From: Brachyspira pilosicoli
GTDB taxonomy: Bacteria > Spirochaetota > Brachyspiria > Brachyspirales > Brachyspiraceae
NCBI RefSeq assembly: GCF_019402445.1
Contig: NZ_SRZM01000187.1
Span: 1 to 5,693 of the forward strand
Direction of reading: 5' to 3'
Length of the DNA: 5,693 nucleotides
In this document: positions 1-5,693 of the stretch, in pieces
How positions within the stretch are numbered: position 1 is the stretch's first letter
Layout: the number at the start of each line of letters is the position of its first letter
The notes under the pieces: generated by a model
The model's database searches: none
What the model saw: the letters and a program-made list of their open reading frames with translations, nothing else
What the model was told of the DNA's origin: nothing
Position numbers and translations under genes: made by a program

Positions 1-30
1 TTTGTTTGTTTGTTTGTTTGTTTGTTTGTT
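1..30. repeat. Tetranucleotide simple repeat, (TTTG)7 plus TT, cut by window edge
   Basis: Seven perfect TTTG units occupy 1-28, followed by a partial TT at 29-30. The tract begins at the first base of the window, so the true unit number may be higher. On the minus strand it reads as (CAAA)n and starts within a few bases of an ATG at 34-32. No interruptions are seen, as expected of a tract that still slips. Perfect tetranucleotide runs of this length are uncommon in bacterial DNA outside phase-variable genes. Confidence 0.97.
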
Positions 31-34
31 GCAT
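1..34 (-). CDS. 5' end of a gene with a CAAA repeat right after its ATG (partial)
   Basis: Reading leftward, an ATG at 34-32 is followed by CAA CAA ACA AAC AAA and so on, giving MQQTNKQTNKQ before the window ends. No family can be named because only the repeat-coded N-terminus is visible. A GGA at 44-42 lies 7 bases upstream of the ATG as a modest Shine-Dalgarno, and a consensus promoter at 85-58 points at it. The predicted leader is only about 15-20 bases. Each CAAA unit is 4 bases, so gain or loss of one unit shifts the frame downstream. None of the three frames has a stop inside the repeat. This layout matches known contingency genes such as the CAAT-repeat lic genes of Haemophilus. That this is a real, switching gene is inference, because the body of the ORF is not visible. 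Confidence 0.55.
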   Translation of the reverse strand, partial: MQQTNKQTNKQ

Positions 35-57
35 ATATATATCCGTTATTTTATAGC

Positions 58-85
58 ATTATACTATAAAAACAACCCTTGTCAA
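58..85 (-). promoter_or_regulatory. Consensus sigma70 promoter for the CAAA-repeat gene
   Basis: On the minus strand TTGACA (85-80) and TATAAT (63-58) are separated by 16 bp. Both hexamers match the consensus perfectly. Transcription would begin near position 51, leaving a leader of about 17 bases before the ATG at 34. The -35 box overlaps the TGA stop of the MATE gene (84-82), so the promoter is embedded in the end of that gene. The same hexamers and 16 bp spacer occur at the fcl promoter, which supports both. In such AT-rich DNA a TATAAT alone would mean little; the paired perfect TTGACA is what carries the call. Confidence 0.8.
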
Positions 86-1383
86 TTATAAACTCTATTC
101 TTATTAATAAAAAATAAAAATGAAAAAATACTAGTTAAAATTTCAGCAACAGGGAAAGATAGCCATACTCCTGTCATATTAAAAATACTCGATAAAATAA
201 ATATTGAAGGCAATATAAATATAAAACCTCTTAATATAGATATTATAAATGCTTGCTTTGCTTTATTTTTAGAAGAAAAATATACACAAGTAATAATATT
301 ATATCCTACAAATATAAATGCTGTAAAATATATGCGAAGTCCATAAACTGATATTCTTTGCAGTTCTTCAATATTATCTCTATTAAAAATAGAAGTTATT
401 TCATTAGCAAATACATAAGTGATTATATAGATTATAAAAGAAATACTAGTTGATAAAACTATAGCATATTTATATATTTTATTTATATTATTTTCATTGT
501 TGTAATTGATACTTATAATAGGCTGAATACCCTGCCCCATTCCTGTAAATATTGCTATAATCACTAATGCAATATTTGCAGTAATTCCATAAGCAGCTAC
601 TCCTACATTGCCTGCAATATTTAATATGATTATATTAAAAGCTAAAATAACAAAACCTGATGAAACTTCAGTTATAAGAAAAGATATACCAAGATAAGAT
701 ATTTCAAAAAATTTTCTAAAACTAATATTAGGTTTTACAATAAAAAATGTATTTTTCTTTTTCATAAATAATGCTGATAATATTAGTATGCTCACAACAG
801 GAGAAAAAACAGTTGCAAGCACTGCTCCAAATATACCCATATTAAAAGGAAAAATAAATATATAATCAAAAACAATATTGAACAAACTCCCCATAAGCAT
901 AGCAATCATAGCAAGCCTCGGGTGATTGTCATTTCTCACAAAACCTAAAAGTACATTATTAAGCATAAACATAGGAGAAAATAAAAGTATCATCTTTATA
1001 TAAATATTAGTCATTGCATGTATATTATCCCTAGCACCCAAAATATATGCTATACTAGATGTAAAAAAAATACTCAAAATTATAAATAAAAATGATATTA
1101 TAAATATATAAATTAAAGAGTTAGTAAATATAATATTTGCTTCATTATTTTTATTTTGTGCTTTTAGTATGGCATATTTAGTGGCAGAGCCCATTCCAAG
1201 CATTAAACCAATCCCATTAACAAAATTAAAAATAGGTATAGCAATGTTCAAAGCAGTAAGTCCGTCAGAGCCAATTCCTCTAGCCACAAAAAAAGTATCT
1301 GCAAGTATATAGCATGATAAACCAATCATACCAAGTACATTAAATGATACATATTTAATAAATAGATGAAGTATATTATTCAT
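82..1383 (-). CDS. MATE family efflux transporter
   Basis: This 433-residue integral membrane protein has the length and character of the multidrug and toxic compound extrusion family. These are 12-helix antiporters that export cationic drugs or metabolites using Na+ or H+. The N-terminal half carries the family block SCYILADTFFVARGIG (residues 23-38), then a Gly-rich LMLGMGSA segment (60-67). FVRNDNHPRLAM (148-159) and NMGIFGAVLATV (181-192) follow at the end of the first six-helix bundle. The second bundle has AYGITANI (264-271) and GMGQGIQPIISINYN (281-295). The ATG at 1383 keeps the usual short N-terminus; an AGG 8 bases upstream is a weak ribosome binding site. The start lies only about 17 bases past the T-run of the preceding terminator, and I see no good promoter in between. 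Expression may therefore depend on terminator read-through. The substrate cannot be told from sequence. NorM/DinF-type drug export is the usual description, and a link to the glycan genes is not shown. Confidence 0.93.
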   Translation of the reverse strand: MNNILHLFIKYVSFNVLGMIGLSCYILADTFFVARGIGSDGLTALNIAIPIFNFVNGIGLMLGMGSATKYAILKAQNKNNEANIIFTNSLIYIFIISFLFIILSIFFTSSIAYILGARDNIHAMTNIYIKMILLFSPMFMLNNVLLGFVRNDNHPRLAMIAMLMGSLFNIVFDYIFIFPFNMGIFGAVLATVFSPVVSILILSALFMKKKNTFFIVKPNISFRKFFEISYLGISFLITEVSSGFVILAFNIIILNIAGNVGVAAYGITANIALVIIAIFTGMGQGIQPIISINYNNENNINKIYKYAIVLSTSISFIIYIITYVFANEITSIFNRDNIEELQRISVYGLRIYFTAFIFVGYNIITCVYFSSKNKAKQAFIISILRGFIFILPSIFILSSIFNMTGVWLSFPVAEILTSIFSFLFFINKNRVYN

Positions 1384-1399
1384 AAAAATAGCCTATAAT

Positions 1400-1455
1400 A
1401 AAAAAACGTTTGCGTTCATACTTTCTAAGGCCTACGGTATGAATACAAACGTTTT
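1400..1455 (-). terminator. Rho-independent terminator after fcl-gmd
   Basis: A long inverted repeat pairs 1403-1421 with 1437-1455 around a 15-base loop. The stem is about 19 bp with one mismatch and one wobble pair. On the minus strand the hairpin is followed by seven T (1406-1400), the classical intrinsic terminator form. It sits 53 bases past the gmd stop and 17 bases before the MATE ATG, so it ends the GDP-fucose operon. The outer AAAA/TTTT pairs would give it some bidirectional activity, but no T-run follows on the plus strand beyond the stem. Confidence 0.88.
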
Positions 1456-1507
1456 AAAAAAATTTATCCGGCGACAAATTTAATTACTTTATATATTTCT
1501 TTTTATA

Positions 1508-2506
1508 TTAATTAAAATCCTTTAAACTTAATCCTACATTATTTAAATCATATTCTAACATTATTTTTACTAACTCTTTAAAAGTAGTTTTTGGCTTCCA
1601 ACCCAATTTTTCTTTAGCTTTAGTAGGATCCCCCAAAAGTAAATCTACTTCAGCAGGTCTATAATATCTAGGATCTATTTCAACATATTTTTTCCAGTCA
1701 AGCCCCACAAGACCAAAAGCCTCATCAAGAAACTCTCTAACAGAATGTGTTTCACCTGTAGCTATTACATAATCATCTGCTTTTTCTTGCTGCAGCATAA
1801 GCCACATAGCCTCAACATAGTCCTTAGCATATCCCCAATCTCTCTTAGCATCCAAATTACCTAAATATAATTTATCCTGTTCTTTCTTTAGAATCTTAGC
1901 AATTGCATGTGTTATCTTTTTTGTAACAAAAGTCTCACCTCTTCTTGGGCTTTCATGATTAAATAATATACCATTACAAGCATACATATCATAACTTTCT
2001 CTATAATTAACTGTAATCCAATATGAATATAGTTTAGCACAAGCATAAGGGCTTCTTGGATAGAATGGTGTTTTTTCTGTTTGAGGTGTTTCAACAACTT
2101 TTCCATATAATTCGCTTGTTGAAGCTTGATAGAATTTTGTTTTTATACGTGTTTCTTTAATAGCATCAAGTATTCTTATAGTACCTAAACCAACAACATC
2201 AGCAGTATATTCTGGCATATCAAAACTTACTCTTACATGGCTTTGTGCTGCTAAATTATATATTTCATCTGGCTGTATTTTTTCTAATAATCTTGATAAA
2301 TTAGAGCTATCAGATAAATCTCCATAATGCAAAAACATCTTAACATCATTAATATGCGGATCTTGATACAAGTTGTCTATTCTCTCTGTATTAAAAGAAG
2401 AGCTCCTTCTAATTATACCATGTACTTCATAACCTTTCTCTAATAAAAACTCAACTAAATAAGAACCGTCTTGTCCTGTAATTCCTGTAATAAGTGCTTT
2501 TTTCAT
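1508..2506 (-). CDS. gmd: GDP-mannose 4,6-dehydratase
   Basis: Gmd is a cytoplasmic short-chain dehydrogenase of the extended type. It converts GDP-D-mannose to GDP-4-keto-6-deoxy-D-mannose, the first step toward GDP-L-fucose and related deoxysugars. The 332-residue protein opens with the dinucleotide-binding GITGQDG (residues 8-14). GDP-mannose dehydratase signatures follow: [11 protein letters not shown] (33-43), NLAAQSHV (84-91) and [17 protein letters not shown] (182-198). The catalytic set is present: T130 and E132 in STSELYG, then Y154 and K158 in YACAK. These correspond to T132, E134, Y156 and K160 of the E. coli enzyme. It is about 40 residues shorter than E. coli Gmd but within the range of bacterial homologues. 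The ATG at 2506 has AGGA 9 bases upstream (2519-2516), placed in the 14-base gap after fcl, so the two form one operon. The terminator at 1455-1400 ends the unit. Gmd reads slightly less AT-rich than its neighbours, as a conserved enzyme might. Confidence 0.97.
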   Translation of the reverse strand: MKKALITGITGQDGSYLVEFLLEKGYEVHGIIRRSSSFNTERIDNLYQDPHINDVKMFLHYGDLSDSSNLSRLLEKIQPDEIYNLAAQSHVRVSFDMPEYTADVVGLGTIRILDAIKETRIKTKFYQASTSELYGKVVETPQTEKTPFYPRSPYACAKLYSYWITVNYRESYDMYACNGILFNHESPRRGETFVTKKITHAIAKILKKEQDKLYLGNLDAKRDWGYAKDYVEAMWLMLQQEKADDYVIATGETHSVREFLDEAFGLVGLDWKKYVEIDPRYYRPAEVDLLLGDPTKAKEKLGWKPKTTFKELVKIMLEYDLNNVGLSLKDFN

Positions 2507-2520
2507 ATTTTTATATCCTA

Positions 2521-3453
2521 TTATTTATTATAATTTTTTAAAAAATCTTCATAAGCTATTTTTAAACCATCTTCAAGTTCTGTTTTATATTTCCAACCTA
2601 AAGAGTTTATTTTTGAAACATCTAATAATTTTCTCATAGTTCCGTCTGGTTTAGAGCTATCTAATTTGATTTCACCTGTAAAACCAACTACTTTTTTTAT
2701 TAACTCTGCTAATTCTTTTATAGTAACTTCCTTACCAGAACCTATATTAATAAATTTACCTATATCCTTAGCATTTTTATTTTCCATTAAATAAATACAA
2801 GCCTCTGCTAAATCATCTGAACACATAAACTCTCTTAAAGGAGTACCGCTTCCCCAAATAAGAGTTTCTTTCAAATTATTTATTTTTGCTTCATGAAAAC
2901 GTCTTATAAGCATAGGTATAACATGAGCATTTTCAGGGTGATAATTATCATTGATACCATAAAGATTACAAGGCATAACAGATATATAATTAGTATTATA
3001 TTGTCTATTATAAGCCTCACATAATTCTATACCTGTAATTTTTGCTAAAGCATAAGGCTGATTAGTACTTTCTAAATATCCTGAAAGTAAATATTCTTCT
3101 TTTATTGGCTGTGGGCATTCCTTTGGATATATACAGCTTGAACCTAAAAACATTAATTTTTCAACACCATAAGTGTAAGAAGCTTCTATTATATTATTTT
3201 GTATTTGCAAATTATATAACAAAAAATCTACAGGATAAGTATTGTTAGCATATATTCCGCCTACTTTAGCAGCCGATAAAAATACCCATTCTGGCTTTTC
3301 TTTTTCAAAAAATTCAAATACTTTTTTTCTATCTCTTAAATCTAATTCTGAATGTGTTTTTCTTATTATATTAGAATAACCTTTTTTTGTAAGCATTCTA
3401 TCTATAGCACTTCCAACTAAACCTCTATGTCCTGCCACATATACTTTCTTCAT
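2521..3453 (-). CDS. fcl: GDP-L-fucose synthase
   Basis: Fcl (also called WcaG) is an NADPH-dependent epimerase-reductase. It turns GDP-4-keto-6-deoxymannose, the product of Gmd, into GDP-L-fucose. The 310 residues start with GHRGLVG (8-14), the NADP-binding glycine motif. Next come AAKVGGI (61-67) and FLGSSCIYP (102-110). Catalytic residues can be placed by the E. coli enzyme: S105, C107, Y134 and K138 (in PYALAK), and H177 (in NAHVIP), matching S107, C109, Y136, K140 and H179. Length is typical. The ATG at 3453 has GAGG 10 bases upstream (3467-3464). A consensus promoter at 3601-3574 gives a leader of about 110 bases. The gene precedes gmd by 14 bases in the same operon, so both steps are made together. 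No fucosyltransferase lies inside the window, so the acceptor of the fucose is unknown. Confidence 0.97.
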   Translation of the reverse strand: MKKVYVAGHRGLVGSAIDRMLTKKGYSNIIRKTHSELDLRDRKKVFEFFEKEKPEWVFLSAAKVGGIYANNTYPVDFLLYNLQIQNNIIEASYTYGVEKLMFLGSSCIYPKECPQPIKEEYLLSGYLESTNQPYALAKITGIELCEAYNRQYNTNYISVMPCNLYGINDNYHPENAHVIPMLIRRFHEAKINNLKETLIWGSGTPLREFMCSDDLAEACIYLMENKNAKDIGKFINIGSGKEVTIKELAELIKKVVGFTGEIKLDSSKPDGTMRKLLDVSKINSLGWKYKTELEDGLKIAYEDFLKNYNK

Positions 3454-3560
3454 ATAAAAAATACCTCATTATTATTTAATCTTACAAATAGCCAATAAAC
3501 TAGAACCTATATAAAAATATTATATAAAATCTTATAAATTAATTTGACTTTACATATCTT

Positions 3561-3573
3561 CATCTTTTAGATG
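3561..3573. repeat. Short perfect palindrome at the predicted fcl transcription start
   Basis: CATCT and AGATG flank a 3-base centre, a 5 bp inverted repeat immediately after the -10 box. It covers the expected start site near 3567. It could act as an operator half-site pair or as a tiny hairpin at the mRNA 5' end. A palindrome this short is expected by chance now and then, so the call rests on its position only. Confidence 0.35.
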
Positions 3574-3601
3574 ATTATATGGTTTATCTTTTATTTGTCA
3601 A
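3574..3601 (-). promoter_or_regulatory. Consensus sigma70 promoter for fcl-gmd
   Basis: TTGACA (3601-3596) and TATAAT (3579-3574) are both perfect and 16 bp apart on the minus strand. They lie just after the true end of the glycosyltransferase frame (3609). Transcription should begin around 3567, giving a leader of about 110 bases to the fcl ATG. The leader is very AT-rich and I recognise no riboswitch in it. The promoter makes GDP-fucose synthesis independent of the damaged gene upstream. Confidence 0.85.
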
Positions 3602-3608
3602 CTCAAAT

Positions 3609-4388
3609 TTATTTCTTTACATTATAATATCCAGTTACCACTTTTATCAGTTGACCAATTATCTGCACATTACCCAAGAAATTTATTTTAGTTGGTATTT
3701 TACCGCTCTTTGGATAAACTCTTGTTTATGGTATTTCTATAACCTTATAACCTAATTTTGGTATTATATTTGCTAAATACCATTGTGATTCCCAACTTGT
3801 AAATATATCTCTAAAAATAGCTATTCTTTCATCATCTATTATCTTCATAGAAAAACCTCTAAATGCAGACATTGTTTCTGTATATTTAAATCCTGAAGAT
3901 AATGATAATAAAGGATTAGAAATTAATTTAATAGCTAATACTCTTGAAAGAGGGGTGTTTTCATGATATCCTCCTTTCATAAATCTTGAACCTTGAACAA
4001 AGTCATAACCATTTTCTAATAACTCTACAAACTGCATTACCTGCTCTACACTATCTTTATTATTACCATCTACTGTAACTATTCCCTTATATTTCTCATC
4101 AGATACTTTTGAAAAACCCGCTTTATAGGCATTAGCCTGACCTTTCATTCTAATAGTAAGGACAGCTCTTACTCCTATATCTTTAAGAAAATCATCATTT
4201 ATAGAACCATCTATACTTCCAGCATCAAGCAAAAATATATCTATCTTTCTAGGTATATCAGAGTCTTTCAAATGTTTAAGTTCTATTTGTATTCTTTCTC
4301 ACTCATTCCAAGTAGGTATCAATAAACAATACTCATTTCTTTTACTAAAATATTCTTTATACTCATAGTTTGGTATTTGTCTTTCCAT
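3609..4388 (-). pseudogene. Family 2 glycosyltransferase broken by two in-frame stops
   Basis: One continuous frame from ATG 4388 to TAA 3611-3609 would encode 259 residues of a GT-A fold glycosyltransferase (GT2, dolichyl-phosphate-mannose-synthase-like). The N-terminus reads CLLIPTWNE (residues 21-29), the usual first strand, then TGA at codon 30 (4301-4299), where the family normally has Gly (NEGER), then ERIQIELK. Further on are LDAGSIDGS (54-62; family form often DGGSTDGS), VDGNNKD (106-112, nucleotide-sugar and metal site) and QGSRFMKGG (132-140). A second stop, TAA at codon 221 (3728-3726), follows EIP. The same frame then continues as TRVYPKSGKIPTK and ends in GYYNVKK, which clearly belongs to the protein. 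No frameshift is needed. The middle portion alone, from a TTG at 4271, would give 181 residues but lacks the first strand and has no ribosome binding site, so it is unlikely to work. The start is coupled to the upstream membrane-protein gene by a 3-base gap. The well-kept motifs suggest recent decay; sequencing error is the main alternative. Confidence 0.85.
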
Positions 4389-4391
4389 TTA

Positions 4392-5693
4392 TTAAAGTCC
4401 TTTTGCTAATCTATCACTAATTAAAATAAAACCTCTATTCATAAAATCTTCTCCCTTTTTAAAACTATAGGAACCATCATATCCATAAGGTATTTCTTGA
4501 AATGTTTTCATATTTAATTTATATACAAAATATTTTTTATCATTTATATAAAAATCATAATCTGTAAAATTAATTCTTTCATCTTCCTTTTTATATTCAA
4601 TATCAGATATGAAATAAAAATCATAATCTGGTCTTAAATTAATATAATTATCATTATTTTTAAGAATTAATAATAATCCACCAGATATATTTTTATCTAT
4701 GCTAGAAATATGCTCGTTTGATTCTTTAGATATTACAGTTCCATTATCTGATACTGTAACATCTGTCAATCTAGAATATGTTTGAGATAACAATGATTTA
4801 GTTTTTCTTATGTCCTTGGACCAATAAAATGAAGAATTCCAAACATTTGTATTTATACTTGAAATCTCCATAATATTTGTATATATTGTACCTCTATCTG
4901 TATCATAAGTGTGGCTTTTCCATATATCTTGATTATAATATATATTATTATTAATTAGAAAAATATTTGGCATGTTATTTTTTATATATACTAAAGATTT
5001 ATATGTATTTATAGATAGCAGTATTATACAAATAAGTAATACAACATTATCATATTTTTTATATGATAATAAATTAACAAAAAATAACAAAACAGAAAAT
5101 TTAATAAGATAAACAGATATAAAAAAATCTGTACCTCCTTTTCTAATAGTATTCATAAATAATATTGATATTATAAATATTGATATTGAAATTACTAAAT
5201 TTAACTTTGTTTTTGATATAGTAATTTTTTTCTTTTTATATATAAATATAATTGTAGCTATTAAAATTAAAATAAATAAAAACATAAAAATAATTAAATA
5301 TTTAAGTACATTTTTACTAGCATCCCCATATCCATATCCAAAATTGATAATCGATAGAATACTACCACCAGCATAAGATAAGATATAAGTATTAGCTAAA
5401 CTATCAAATGGATTTGGCAATAGCAATGATAATAGTAAAGGAAATAACACAGCTAATATATAAAATACAAAATATTTAACTAATAGTCTTATTATATAAG
5501 ATATTTTAATTTTATTAAAATAAATAAAAGAAATAATAGCTGTTAATATTATAAATGATATAGGTAATAAAGATTGCAAATATATTAATTTTTTAGGGTC
5601 TATATCGTATAATAAGTAGCTTGATTTAATAGATTTAGTAATAAATAGTTTGTATATTATAATATTAAAAATTATAAGAATTATAGTAAATAC
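4392..5693 (-). CDS. Multi-spanning membrane protein of unknown function (5' end outside window)
   Basis: The frame is open from the right edge (first whole codon 5693-5691) to TAA at 4394-4392, so 433 residues are visible and the N-terminus is missing. An apparent start at 5579 is only a TTG inside the frame. The reading continues upstream through IDPKKLIYL and a hydrophobic VFTILIIFNIIIYKLF to the edge. Counting from the first visible residue, hydrophobic helices lie near 2-17, 42-59, 74-94, 131-152, 165-182, 191-210 and 216-232, with a weaker one near 103-118. The last 195 or so residues (238-433) form a polar domain rich in Asn, Asp and Tyr. Several helices followed by a C-terminal soluble domain resembles membrane glycosyltransferases of the GT-C type or other envelope-polysaccharide proteins, but no motif proves this. 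It is followed after 3 bases by a glycosyltransferase gene, which supports a role in surface glycan assembly. No family is recognised. Confidence 0.8.
   Translation of the reverse strand, partial: VFTIILIIFNIIIYKLFITKSIKSSYLLYDIDPKKLIYLQSLLPISFIILTAIISFIYFNKIKISYIIRLLVKYFVFYILAVLFPLLLSLLLPNPFDSLANTYILSYAGGSILSIINFGYGYGDASKNVLKYLIIFMFLFILILIATIIFIYKKKKITISKTKLNLVISISIFIISILFMNTIRKGGTDFFISVYLIKFSVLLFFVNLLSYKKYDNVVLLICIILLSINTYKSLVYIKNNMPNIFLINNNIYYNQDIWKSHTYDTDRGTIYTNIMEISSINTNVWNSSFYWSKDIRKTKSLLSQTYSRLTDVTVSDNGTVISKESNEHISSIDKNISGGLLLILKNNDNYINLRPDYDFYFISDIEYKKEDERINFTDYDFYINDKKYFVYKLNMKTFQEIPYGYDGSYSFKKGEDFMNRGFILISDRLAKGL
4398..4401 (-). promoter_or_regulatory. Ribosome binding site fixing the true glycosyltransferase start
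   Basis: AAAGGAC on the minus strand, with AGGA at 4401-4398, lies 9 bases before the ATG at 4388 and inside the last codons of the upstream gene. It shows that the gene begins at 4388, ahead of the TGA at codon 30, and not at the TTG at 4271. The arrangement suits translational coupling to the membrane-protein gene. Confidence 0.7.

Noticed and set aside
1459..1484. A second small hairpin (AAATTT arms around CCGG) followed by T-run on the minus strand
   Set aside because: The stem is only six A-T pairs around a long loop, too weak to call a terminator beside the strong one next to it.
1912..2106. A 64-codon frame inside gmd
   Set aside because: It is a shifted reading of conserved Gmd sequence on the same strand, with no ribosome binding site and no recognisable protein.
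3507..3563. An 18-codon leader peptide in the fcl leader (MKICKVKLIY and so on)
   Set aside because: Its ATG would lie about 4 bases after the predicted start site, with no ribosome binding site and no run of regulatory codons. A short ORF is expected by chance.
3454..3608. Riboswitch or small RNA in the fcl leader
   Set aside because: The leader is AT-rich with no strong stems and no conserved motif that I recognise.
3726..4271. A separate 181-residue glycosyltransferase starting at TTG 4271
   Set aside because: The codon is an internal Leu; homologous sequence continues on both sides in the same frame, and there is no ribosome binding site in front of it.
4299..4301. TGA in the glycosyltransferase read as glycine, as in SR1/Gracilibacteria
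   Set aside because: The expected residue is Gly, which made this tempting. But no other gene here has in-frame TGA, the MATE gene ends naturally at TGA, and a second stop in the same frame is TAA, which this code would not explain.
5577..5579. TTG as the start of the membrane protein
   Set aside because: The frame stays open to the window edge with further hydrophobic sequence, and no Shine-Dalgarno precedes the TTG.

Overview
The window is very AT-rich, roughly a quarter G+C. Every gene that can be supported lies on the minus strand, so transcription runs from the right edge to the left edge. The base composition, the codon use dominated by AAA/ATA/TTA, and the mix of a MATE transporter with GDP-fucose genes suggest a low-GC anaerobe. 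My best guess is a spirochaete of the Brachyspira type. That is inference, and other low-GC groups such as Fusobacteria, Clostridia or Campylobacterales are not excluded.

In transcriptional order: (1) 5693-4392 is the 3' part of a multi-spanning membrane protein of unknown function that runs off the window. (2) Three bases later, 4388-3609 encodes a family 2 glycosyltransferase with a good ribosome binding site. Its frame is cut by two in-frame stops, TGA at codon 30 and TAA at codon 221, so it is called a pseudogene. (3) A consensus sigma70 promoter (TTGACA, 16 bp, TATAAT; 3601-3574) drives fcl (GDP-L-fucose synthase, 3453-2521) and gmd (GDP-mannose 4,6-dehydratase, 2506-1508). Together these two convert GDP-mannose to GDP-L-fucose. 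(4) A strong rho-independent terminator (1455-1400) closes that operon. (5) A MATE-family exporter gene (1383-82) begins directly after the terminator with no obvious promoter of its own. (6) A second consensus promoter (85-58) has its -35 box on the MATE stop codon. It leads to an ATG at 34-32 that is followed at once by a tetranucleotide repeat, (CAAA)n when read on the minus strand, running to the window edge.

The main discovery is item 6. A strong promoter, a short leader, an ATG and at least seven CAAA units at codon 2-3 onward is the architecture of a phase-variable contingency gene. Repeat slippage would switch the downstream reading frame on or off. The gene itself lies outside the window. 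Its position beside nucleotide-sugar and glycosyltransferase genes fits a surface-glycan or surface-protein locus. The decayed glycosyltransferase suggests that the glycan made by this cluster has recently changed in this strain.
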